From an uncultured Clostridium sp. (GTDB lineage Bacteria > Bacillota > Clostridia > Christensenellales > Borkfalkiaceae), in contig USMU01000026.1 in assembly GCA_900555925.1 (NCBI GenBank), positions 1-21,921 on the forward strand: a stretch of DNA of 21,921 nucleotides. Reading direction: 5' to 3'. The notes under the pieces are model-generated. The model was not told the DNA's origin. It made no database searches and was given only the letters and a program-made list of their open reading frames with translations. Of the stretch, positions 15,601-21,921 are shown one piece after another. Within the stretch, counting starts at the first letter, position 1, and the number at the start of each line of letters is the position of its first letter. Both the position numbers and the translations under genes were made by a program.

Positions 15601-16080
15601 ATGAGTAAAACATTGGTTGCATACTTTTCGGCGAGCGGAGTGACCGCGCGCCTTGCGGAGAAAGTTGCGAAAGTCGTAAACGGCGATTTATACGAAATCG
15701 TTCCCGCCAAGCCCTATACGGCCGCGGATCTGGATTGGACGAACGATAAAAGCCGTTCCAGCGTGGAAATGAAAAATAAATCTTTCCGTCCCGAAATTTC
15801 GGGCAAGGCGGAAAACATGTCGGATTATGACACGATTTATCTCGGATTCCCCATTTGGTGGTACGTCGCTCCGACGATCGTCAATACGTTTTTGGAAAGT
15901 TACGATTTGAGCGGAAAGACGATCATTCCGTTTGCGACGAGCGGCAGCAGCGGCATGGGCGGTACGAACGCAGAATTGAAAAATTCTTGTAGGGGTGCGA
16001 TTTTGAAGGAGGGAAAACGCTTTTCCTCCGATGCGACCGAAAAAGAAATCGAAACTTGGGTAAAGGGTTTTTCGAAATAA
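15601..16080 (+). CDS. Flavodoxin
   Basis: A 159-residue flavodoxin-fold protein with the FMN phosphate-binding loop FSASGVTARLA (9-19), the aromatic segment FPIWWYVAP (83-91) that stacks on the flavin, and a Gly/Ser loop FATSGSSGMGG (111-121). It resembles the short cytosolic flavodoxins often found with aldo/keto reductases in Clostridia. AAAGGAGG is 6 nt before the ATG, and the stop of the upstream gene overlaps this RBS. It probably carries electrons for, or acts beside, the iron-sulphur reductases of this operon. Confidence 0.9.
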   Translation: MSKTLVAYFSASGVTARLAEKVAKVVNGDLYEIVPAKPYTAADLDWTNDKSRSSVEMKNKSFRPEISGKAENMSDYDTIYLGFPIWWYVAPTIVNTFLESYDLSGKTIIPFATSGSSGMGGTNAELKNSCRGAILKEGKRFSSDATEKEIETWVKGFSK

Positions 16081-16113
16081 AACAAATTCCGCTTTGAGAA
16101 AGGAGAAAAGCCT

Positions 16114-16899
16114 ATGGATAAAGTTACGGCAAAGGATAAAACGGCAGGCAAAAAGAAAGTCACGGCGGGGAAAGACGCGCTCGGCGATTTTGCTCCGCAA
16201 TTTGCTCACCTCAACGACGAGGTTTTGTTCGGAGAAGTCTGGTCGAGAGAGGACAAACTTTCGCCCCGCGACCGCAGCATCATTACGATCACCGCGTTAC
16301 TGACGAGCGGTATTTTCGATTCTTCCTTTTCTTTTCACTTGAAAAAGGCGAAAGAAAACGGCGTGACAAAGACGGAAATAGCGGAAATTCTCACGCAGCT
16401 TGCTTTTTACAGCGGCTGGCCGAAGGCGTGGTCTGCATTTCGGCTCGCCAAAGAGATTTGGTCGGAGGGGACCTCCGTGAAGGAATTTTCAAACGTATCT
16501 CTTTTCCCGATCGGGGAACCGAATACCGCGTATGCGAAATATTTCGACGGAAACAGCTATCTTGCACCGCTCGCTTTGAACGGTGTCAGAATTTCCAACG
16601 TCACTTTCGAGCCCGGTTGCCGCAATCATTGGCACGTTCATAAGGCAAAGAGCGGCGGCGGACAAATATTGCTCTGTACGGAGGGAGAGGGCTGGTATCA
16701 GGAATGGGGCAAGCCCGCAAGAAAACTCCGCGCGGGCGACTGCGTTACGATTCCCGCGGGGGTAAAGCATTGGCACGGAGCGGCCAAAGACGGTTGGTTT
16801 TCACATCTTTCCGTCGAGGTTCCGGGCGAGGATACGGAAAACGAGTGGCTGGAAAGCGTCAGTCAGGCGGATTATGACGCTCTCGACGCTGAGAAATAA
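16114..16899 (+). CDS. Carboxymuconolactone decarboxylase / cupin fusion protein
   Basis: A 261-residue two-domain protein. After a Lys-rich tail (1-20), residues about 35-112 form an AhpD/carboxymuconolactone decarboxylase-like helical domain (SPRDRSIITITALL, NGVTKTEIAEILTQLAFYSGWPKAWSA). His75 is present, but the CxxC pair of AhpD-type peroxidases is absent. Residues about 160-240 form a cupin barrel with the metal-binding cluster HWHVH (172-176), the motif AGDCVTIPAGVKHWHG (207-222) and a further His231. Such fusions are commonly annotated near aldo/keto reductases in anaerobes; the reaction is not established. It lies 33 nt after the flavodoxin gene and 30 nt before the next gene. Confidence 0.88.
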   Translation: MDKVTAKDKTAGKKKVTAGKDALGDFAPQFAHLNDEVLFGEVWSREDKLSPRDRSIITITALLTSGIFDSSFSFHLKKAKENGVTKTEIAEILTQLAFYSGWPKAWSAFRLAKEIWSEGTSVKEFSNVSLFPIGEPNTAYAKYFDGNSYLAPLALNGVRISNVTFEPGCRNHWHVHKAKSGGGQILLCTEGEGWYQEWGKPARKLRAGDCVTIPAGVKHWHGAAKDGWFSHLSVEVPGEDTENEWLESVSQADYDALDAEK

Positions 16900-16929
16900 A
16901 GCGTGCGGAACTCCGCAGGGAGACGGAAA

Positions 16930-18033
16930 ATGGAATACAGAACCAATCGCCGTACGGGAGATAAAATAAGCGTCATCGGCTTCGGTACGAGCGCTATTCC
17001 CCAAACGGAAGAAAAGCAATTTATCAAAACACTGAATTTGGCCTACGAGAACGGAATCAACTATTACGACCTCGCCACGAGCGACGCCTCGTGTTTTCCC
17101 GTTTTCGGAAAGGCCTTTGAAGGAGTGCGCAAAAACGTCATGTATCAGCTGCATTTCGGCGCCGATTATACGAAGGGCAGTTACGGCTGGACGACGGACG
17201 CGGAGACAATAAAACGTTCCGTGGATTGGCAGCTTCGACAATTGAAAACAGATTATATCGACTATGCGTTTATCCATTGTATGGACGAGGCTTCCGATTG
17301 GAAAAAATACAAAGACGGCGGAACGCTCGGCTATATCGGACGCTTGAAGGAACAGGGCGTCTTCAGACATATCGGAATGTCGTCCCATTCTCCTTCGATG
17401 GTGCAAAAGGTATTGGACGGCATGGCGCTCGACATGGTGATGTTCAGCATTAATCCCGCTTATGATTTCGAGCGCGGCGACGAATACGGAATAGGTTCGT
17501 GCGCGGAGCGCCAAAAGCTGTACCGTCGCTGCGAAGCTGCGGGAGTGGGAATTTCCGTCATGAAAGCATTTTCGGGCGGACAGCTTCTTTCGGAAAAAAC
17601 GTCTCCTTTCGGAAAAGCGCTTACAGAGTATCAGTGTATACGTTATGCGCTCGATAAACCGGGAGTTTTAACGGTTTTGCCGGGCGTCCGCGGAGAAAGC
17701 GATTTAAGAAGGATTCTCGGATATCTTTCGGCAGGCGAACAAGAAAAGGACTATTCGGTTATCGCTTCATTCACGCCGAAGGAAGCGGACGGGAAATGCG
17801 TGTATTGTAATCATTGTCAGCCCTGTCCTGCGGGGATCGATATAGGCATGGCAAATAAATATTACGACCTTGCACGGGCAGGGGACGTTTTGGCGGCCGA
17901 TCACTATAAAAAATTGGAAAAGAATGCTTCGGATTGTATCGCGTGCGGACATTGTAACCGCCGTTGTCCTTTCCATGTCGATCAGATGTCCAGAATAAAG
18001 GAAATCGCCGCATATTTTCGAGAAAGACAATAA
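16930..18033 (+). CDS. Aldo/keto reductase-like protein with two [4Fe-4S] motifs, catalytic Tyr and Lys missing
   Basis: A 367-residue protein: TIM-barrel aldo/keto reductase domain (about 1-275) plus a ferredoxin-like tail. The cluster motifs are C290/C293/C296/C299 (CxxCxxCxxCP) and C336/C339/C342/C346 (CxxCxxCxxxCP). Of the catalytic tetrad, Asp47 (YYDLATSD) and His116 (AFIHCMD) are present. The Tyr expected in DTAxxY is Asp52, and the Lys expected after the next strand is not seen (NVMYQLHFGA). It may therefore not work as a classical NADPH aldehyde reductase; electron transfer or another reduction using the clusters is possible. Start: AGGGAG (16917-16922) is 7 nt before ATG 16930; an earlier in-frame GTG at 16903 has no RBS. 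It lies 15 nt before an intact paralogue. Confidence 0.88.
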   Translation: MEYRTNRRTGDKISVIGFGTSAIPQTEEKQFIKTLNLAYENGINYYDLATSDASCFPVFGKAFEGVRKNVMYQLHFGADYTKGSYGWTTDAETIKRSVDWQLRQLKTDYIDYAFIHCMDEASDWKKYKDGGTLGYIGRLKEQGVFRHIGMSSHSPSMVQKVLDGMALDMVMFSINPAYDFERGDEYGIGSCAERQKLYRRCEAAGVGISVMKAFSGGQLLSEKTSPFGKALTEYQCIRYALDKPGVLTVLPGVRGESDLRRILGYLSAGEQEKDYSVIASFTPKEADGKCVYCNHCQPCPAGIDIGMANKYYDLARAGDVLAADHYKKLEKNASDCIACGHCNRRCPFHVDQMSRIKEIAAYFRERQ

Positions 18034-18048
18034 GGAGATTTATAGAGT

Positions 18049-19176
18049 ATGGGATATTTGGGAGAAGAAATAAAGAAACTCGGCTTCGGACTCATGCGTT
18101 TACCGCAGAAAGACGGAAAAATCGACATCGAGCAGACGAAAGAAATGGTCGATTTGTTTTTAGAGGCAGGTTTTACATATTTCGACACCGCTTGGGCTTA
18201 TGCAGGCAGCGAAGATGCAATTCGTGAGGCGCTCGTCGAGAGATACCCCCGCGAACGTTATCAGCTTGCAACGAAAAACGCCGCATGGATCGGCTGTAAG
18301 ACGAGGGAAGAAGCGATTGCTCAATTCGATACCTCGTTAAAACGAACGGGAGCGGGATATTTCGATTTTTATCTGCTCCACAACCTCGGGGAAAGCCGTA
18401 CGCATTATTTCGACGATTTTGACCTTTGGTCTTGGGTATGGGAAAAGAAGCGCGAAGGACTCGTCAAGCATGTCGGTTTTTCTTTCCATTCCACGCCGGA
18501 GGAATTGGAAACGATTTTGACTGCTCACCCCGAAATGGAATTCGTGCAGCTGCAAATCAATTATGCCGATTGGGAAAATCCCGCCGTACAATCCCGCGCT
18601 TGTTATGAGGTCGCGAGAAAACACGGAAAGCCCGTCATTATTATGGAGCCCGTCAAAGGCGGCATGTTAGCGTCTCCTCCCGCATCCGTGACGGAAATTC
18701 TCAAACGCGCGGAACCGGATTCGTCGCCCGCCTCTTGGGCGATCCGCTTCGCCGCAAATCTCGACGGGGTCATCACGGTGCTTTCGGGCATGAGCGATTT
18801 GGCGCAAATGCGGGATAATCTCTCGCACATGAAGGATTTCACCTGCCTCACGAAAGAAGAACTCTCTACGCTTTCTCTGGCGCAGGAAGCGCTTCGGAAA
18901 ATTCCGTTGATTCCTTGCACGACATGTAATTATTGTGCGAAAGTTTGTCCGAAAAATATCGGTATTTCCGGAACATTCGCCGCTCTGAACTGCCTTACTT
19001 TATACGAGGATATGGCGCGGGCGAAGCATCAGGAAGAATGGTTGGTATCGGGACACGGAAAGTCCGCCGCAACGGATTGCATCAAATGCGGCCGCTGCGA
19101 ACAGGCCTGCCCGCAACATATTTCTATTCGAAAAGAGCTTGAAAAAGCTGCAAAAGAATTTTATGGAAAGGAGTAA
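18049..19176 (+). CDS. Aldo/keto reductase with two [4Fe-4S] motifs, intact tetrad
   Basis: A 375-residue aldo/keto reductase of the ferredoxin-tailed type. All four catalytic residues are visible: Asp46 and Tyr51 (FDTAWAY), Lys76 (LATKN) and His111 (YLLHN). The C-terminal tail has C290/C293/C296/C300 and C344/C347/C350/C354, two typical CxxCxxCxxxCP cluster sites. It should reduce a carbonyl compound, perhaps exchanging electrons with the flavodoxin or the neighbouring degenerate paralogue. It has AAGGAG 11 nt before the ATG, and its stop is 5 nt before the transporter gene. Substrate unknown. Confidence 0.92.
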   Translation: MGYLGEEIKKLGFGLMRLPQKDGKIDIEQTKEMVDLFLEAGFTYFDTAWAYAGSEDAIREALVERYPRERYQLATKNAAWIGCKTREEAIAQFDTSLKRTGAGYFDFYLLHNLGESRTHYFDDFDLWSWVWEKKREGLVKHVGFSFHSTPEELETILTAHPEMEFVQLQINYADWENPAVQSRACYEVARKHGKPVIIMEPVKGGMLASPPASVTEILKRAEPDSSPASWAIRFAANLDGVITVLSGMSDLAQMRDNLSHMKDFTCLTKEELSTLSLAQEALRKIPLIPCTTCNYCAKVCPKNIGISGTFAALNCLTLYEDMARAKHQEEWLVSGHGKSAATDCIKCGRCEQACPQHISIRKELEKAAKEFYGKE

Positions 19177-19181
19177 AAACT

Positions 19182-19763
19182 ATGATAGAAAATATACTTG
19201 CCCGTAAAGGGATTTCTTTGAAAATCAGATTGACGGTCAAAAGTTTGGTTTCCGCAGGTGTTATTATTCTTGCGGTAATGTTGCCGCAGCTCGTGCATCT
19301 CGCCGCGGGACCTTCGGGCGGAATGACATGGCTTCCCATGTATCTGCCCGTATTACTGGGCGGCTGCCTGCTCGGCACGTGGTGGGGACTCGGCGTTGGA
19401 ATTCTCTCTCCGCTCGTCAGCTTTGCGGTTACATCGGCCATGGGGAGCGCGATGCCTGCGGCCGCCCGTCTGCCGTTCATGACGGCAGAACTCGCGGTAT
19501 TCGCCGCTGTTTCCGGACTTTTTTCTGCAAAAATTTCCGAAAACGGCTGGATGGCATTTCCCGCAGTATTGCTCGCGTCGGTAAGCGGCCGCGCGGTATT
19601 CCTTCTCCTTACGGCGATTTTCCAAAGCGTTGCGCCCTTTACGGTTTCCGTGGTTTGGTCGCAGATTCAGAGCGGTTTTATCGGTTTGATTTTACAGGCC
19701 GTGCTCGTGCCGCTCATGGTTATGGGGATACGCGCACTCATGCGGAGAGAGAAAAATGACTGA
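19182..19763 (+). CDS. ECF-type transporter S component-like membrane protein
   Basis: A 193-residue hydrophobic protein with about five to six membrane helices (roughly 22-42, 50-66, 68-88, 97-114, 124-148, 158-185) and short loops. The segment GGMTWLPMYLPVLLGGCLLG (46-65), then GVGILSPLVSF, is typical of substrate-binding subunits of energy-coupling factor importers, which bind a vitamin or similar small molecule. The EcfA/EcfT partners are not in the window, as is normal for group II ECF systems that share one module. It has RBS AAGGAG and overlaps the following gene by 8 bp. The ligand cannot be told from sequence; the operon suggests a compound linked to redox enzymes. Confidence 0.75.
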   Translation: MIENILARKGISLKIRLTVKSLVSAGVIILAVMLPQLVHLAAGPSGGMTWLPMYLPVLLGGCLLGTWWGLGVGILSPLVSFAVTSAMGSAMPAAARLPFMTAELAVFAAVSGLFSAKISENGWMAFPAVLLASVSGRAVFLLLTAIFQSVAPFTVSVVWSQIQSGFIGLILQAVLVPLMVMGIRALMRREKND

Positions 19764-20166
19764 TTTGGAGCTTGCAAAACGGAATCTTGCAGGACATACG
19801 ATTTGCCTTTGTAAAGACGGAAAGCTCTTGACGAGCGATAAGCGCGGGATTTCTCCGATGATGGATTTTATCGAAGAAGGCCGCGACGTGACGGGATATT
19901 CCGTTGCGGATAAGATAGTCGGCAAAGCGGCGGCGTTTCTTTTCGTCCTTGCGGGAGTCACGGAGGTTTACGCGGAGGTCGTATCTTCCGAAGGAAAAAG
20001 GGTTTTGGACGAACACGGTATTCCCTGTTCGTTTTCCGTCATGACGGAAAACATCGTCAATCGAAAAGGGGACGGAATGTGCCCGATGGAAACTCTCGTG
20101 CAAGAGGAAAATGAACCGAAAAGAGCCTATATGCTTTTGAAAAAGAAGCTGTCCGAAAATAGTTAG
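19756..20166 (+). CDS. DUF1893 family protein
   Basis: A 136-residue soluble protein matching the DUF1893 pattern: LAKRNLAGHTICLCKDGK (6-23), RGISPMMDFIEEG (30-42), SVADKIVGKAAAFLF (49-63) and ENIVNRKGDGMCPME (98-112). As I recall, a structure of one member shows a cytidine-deaminase-like fold, but the zinc-binding HAE/CxxC signature of true deaminases is not seen here, so an enzymatic role is uncertain. It overlaps the ECF S-component gene by 8 bp, so the two are translationally coupled and may deal with the same small molecule. It is the last gene of the TetR-led operon, ending one base before the terminator. Confidence 0.8.
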   Translation: MTDLELAKRNLAGHTICLCKDGKLLTSDKRGISPMMDFIEEGRDVTGYSVADKIVGKAAAFLFVLAGVTEVYAEVVSSEGKRVLDEHGIPCSFSVMTENIVNRKGDGMCPMETLVQEENEPKRAYMLLKKKLSENS

Positions 20167-20212
20167 AAAAATCCCGCCCGAAATATTTTTTCGAGCGGGA
20201 TTTTTCCTTTTT
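20167..20212 (+). terminator. Terminator of the TetR-led operon
   Basis: AAAATCCCGC pairs with GCGGGATTTT around an inner CGAA/TTCG extension, and the hairpin is followed by a T-rich tract to 20212. It begins directly after the DUF1893 stop codon. The A run on the left makes it possibly bidirectional. Confidence 0.9.
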
Positions 20213-20259
20213 GCGTCACTAAAAAACCAAAAAGTAAACATATCGGACAAAAAATTTAA

Positions 20260-20288
20260 TTGCAATTTTCAGGAAAAACCGTTATAAT
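20260..20288 (+). promoter_or_regulatory. Consensus promoter of the KDPG operon
   Basis: -35 TTGCAA (20260-20265) and -10 TATAAT (20283-20288) with a 17-bp spacer. The leader is about 50 nt and contains a weak GCCC/GGGC hairpin (20308-20324) before AAGGAG. No clear operator palindrome was found. Confidence 0.85.
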
Positions 20289-20344
20289 AAAATAAACGAT
20301 ATTCAAAGCCCGAAAGGTATGGGCGAAAAAAGGAGCATGGATCA

Positions 20345-20887
20345 ATGGAGAAAAAAATCCCCGTTGTAGTTGTCAAACAGTTGACGGATACGCGAAAAAT
20401 TCTTTCCGCTTTGCGGGAATACGGTATCCGTTGTGCGGAAATCACTTTCCGAACGGATTGCGCGGCGGAAGCTATCAGATTGGCGGTAAAAGAATTCCCC
20501 GATATGGAGATAGGCGCGGGGACGGTCATTGACGGGAAGCAGTGCGAAAAAGCGCTTGCCTCAGGGGCAAAATTTATCGTTTCTCCGGGCCTTTCCGTAG
20601 AGGTGGCGGAAATGTGTAAAGAGAAGGGAGTTCCGTATTATCCCGGCTGCGTCACGCCTACGGAAATTATGCAGGCTTTGTCCTTAGGAATTACCACGGT
20701 AAAATTCTTTCCCGCGAATATTTACGGCGGCTTAAAAGCGTTAAAGGCGCTTTCCGCGCCGTTCCCGCAGGTCAGATTTATTCCCACGGGCGGCGTGAAT
20801 AAAGAAAATATGGACGAATACCTGTCGTTTGAGAAAGTCGCGGCAGTAGGCGGCAGCTTTTTTGTAGAGGAGGCATTGTCGGAATGA
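20345..20887 (+). CDS. eda: KDPG/KHG aldolase (2-dehydro-3-deoxy-phosphogluconate aldolase)
   Basis: A 180-residue class I aldolase that splits 2-keto-3-deoxy-6-phosphogluconate into pyruvate and glyceraldehyde 3-phosphate. Visible residues: Glu32 and Arg36 (AEITFRT), IGAGTVID (56-63), the Schiff-base Lys120 in TTVKFFPA, and the phosphate-binding PTGGVN (147-152). It is about 25-30 residues shorter than typical Eda proteins, trimmed at both ends, but the barrel core is complete. AAGGAG (20330-20335) is 9 nt before the ATG; an ATG at 20337 is out of frame. It overlaps the kinase gene by 4 bp, and the pair forms the lower uronate/Entner-Doudoroff branch. Confidence 0.93.
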   Translation: MEKKIPVVVVKQLTDTRKILSALREYGIRCAEITFRTDCAAEAIRLAVKEFPDMEIGAGTVIDGKQCEKALASGAKFIVSPGLSVEVAEMCKEKGVPYYPGCVTPTEIMQALSLGITTVKFFPANIYGGLKALKALSAPFPQVRFIPTGGVNKENMDEYLSFEKVAAVGGSFFVEEALSE

Positions 20888-21906
20888 AAAAAGCGATTAC
20901 CTTTGGAGAACTCATGCTGCGTTTAGCGCCCGAGAATTATCTTCGTTTCGTGCAGAGCGAAAAATACGAAGCCACCTTCGGCGGTGCGGAAGCCAATGTC
21001 GCGGTGAGCCTTGCCAATTACGGAATAGACGCAGCGTTCGTCAGTAAACTCCCGTCGCACGAAATCGGTCAGGCCGCGGTAAACAGTCTGAGAAAATTCG
21101 GTGTGGATACTTCTCTCGTCGTCCGCGGCGGAGAGCGCGTGGGGATTTATTTTTGCGAAAAAGGCGCCAGCCAGCGCCCTTCCAAGGTCATTTACGACCG
21201 CGCTCATAGCAGTATTGCATCGGCGGAACGGGGCGACTTCGATTGGCAGAAAATTTTTGACGGAGCCGATTGGTTTCATTTTACGGGGATAACGCCCGCC
21301 CTTTCGGAAAATACGGCGGAAATCTGTCTCGACGCGGCAAAGACGGCGAAAAAGCTCGGCGTTACGGTTTCTTGCGACCTCAATTTCCGCAAAAAACTTT
21401 GGAGTAAAGAGAGGGCGGGAGAAGTCATGGGCGAGCTTTGTCGTTTCGTGGATTATTGTATCGCCAACGAAGAGGACGCAAAGGACGTTTTCGGAATAGA
21501 GGCGGAAAATACGGACATTTACGGCGGCAAGCTGAATGAAGCCGGATATATTTCCGTCGCGGAAAAGCTGTCGGAAAAATTCGGATTCAAGGGCGTTGCG
21601 ATTACGCTGAGAGAAAGCCTCTCCGCCAGCGACAATCATTGGAGCGGCATGCTCTATACGGGCGGACAGGCGTATTTTTCAAAGAAGTATGCCGTGCATA
21701 TCGTGGACAGAGTCGGCGGCGGCGACAGTTTTGGCGGCGGGCTCATCTATTCCCTGTTAAACGGTTACGCACCTCAAAAAGCCATTGAATTTGCTGTCGC
21801 GGCAAGCTGTCTCAAACACAGCATCGAAGGGGATTATAATCTCGTTTCGGCGAGTGAAGTGGAAAGTCTTGCAAACGGAAATGCCAGCGGCAGAGTACAG
21901 AGATAA
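20884..21906 (+). CDS. kdgK: 2-keto-3-deoxygluconate kinase (PfkB family)
   Basis: A 340-residue ribokinase-like sugar kinase. The substrate-side Gly pair is in TFGGAEANVAV (31-41). CDLNFRKKLW (164-173) is typical of KDG kinases. The ATP/anion-hole motif VGGGDSFGGGL (277-287) holds the catalytic Asp281. It phosphorylates 2-keto-3-deoxygluconate to KDPG, the substrate of the aldolase encoded just before it, and the ATGA overlap indicates coupling. The length is normal and the stop codon lies inside the window. Other PfkB sugar kinases are possible, but the aldolase partner makes KdgK the best call. Confidence 0.92.
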   Translation: MKKAITFGELMLRLAPENYLRFVQSEKYEATFGGAEANVAVSLANYGIDAAFVSKLPSHEIGQAAVNSLRKFGVDTSLVVRGGERVGIYFCEKGASQRPSKVIYDRAHSSIASAERGDFDWQKIFDGADWFHFTGITPALSENTAEICLDAAKTAKKLGVTVSCDLNFRKKLWSKERAGEVMGELCRFVDYCIANEEDAKDVFGIEAENTDIYGGKLNEAGYISVAEKLSEKFGFKGVAITLRESLSASDNHWSGMLYTGGQAYFSKKYAVHIVDRVGGGDSFGGGLIYSLLNGYAPQKAIEFAVAASCLKHSIEGDYNLVSASEVESLANGNASGRVQR

Positions 21907-21921
21907 ATCTCAACAGATAAA

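Noticed and set aside
16903..16929. GTG start for the first aldo/keto reductase
   Set aside because: There is no RBS before it, while ATG 16930 has AGGGAG 7 nt upstream and begins at the family's usual N-terminus.

Overview
The window looks like a chromosomal segment of a strictly anaerobic Gram-positive bacterium of the Clostridia. The reasons are strong AGGAGG-type ribosome binding sites, mixed AT/GC codon use, a SipW-type (Ser-His) signal peptidase with its own class of exported proteins, ferredoxin-like aldo/keto reductases, an iron-type butanol dehydrogenase, an ECF-type transporter subunit, and no respiratory genes. Genus cannot be fixed from this sequence alone.

Layout. (1) 1-313: the 3' part of tRNA-Tyr(GTA) with its terminator, then about 130 bp without a gene, ending in a second copy of the last 15 nt of the tRNA and another terminator. 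(2) 312-3034, minus strand: a two-component system made of an OmpR-type response regulator and a histidine kinase with a large outside domain and several membrane helices. It has a recognisable promoter and a tandem-repeat operator candidate. (3) 3100-3484: a regulatory region holding a run of 10 G between a -35 and an extended -10 element. (4) 3485-13610, plus strand: a six-gene export operon with a likely major TasA-like fibre subunit, a membrane-anchored TasA-like protein with a cytoplasmic repeat domain, SipW signal peptidase, two further SipW-class exported proteins, and a 2007-residue exported protein with about 16 GLUG-type repeats, closed by a terminator. (5) 13663-20212: a TetR-led operon with two operators. 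It encodes an iron-type alcohol dehydrogenase, a flavodoxin, a carboxymuconolactone-decarboxylase/cupin fusion, two aldo/keto reductases with paired [4Fe-4S] motifs, an ECF S-component-like membrane protein and a DUF1893 protein. (6) 20260-21906: a consensus promoter driving KDPG aldolase and 2-keto-3-deoxygluconate kinase.

How they work together. Region 4 reads as a self-contained system for building a protein fibre or coat on the cell surface: SipW processes the subunits, and the giant GLUG protein is probably a fibre-associated adhesin. The divergent two-component system is placed to control it, and the poly-G tract may switch it on and off by slippage. Region 5 reads as an inducible reductive detoxification or fermentation module for carbonyl or quinone-like compounds. 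Region 6 is the lower part of sugar-acid (uronate) breakdown. The most unusual part is the surface-fibre locus with its candidate phase-variable promoter; the second is an aldo/keto reductase that lacks two catalytic residues and sits next to an intact paralogue.
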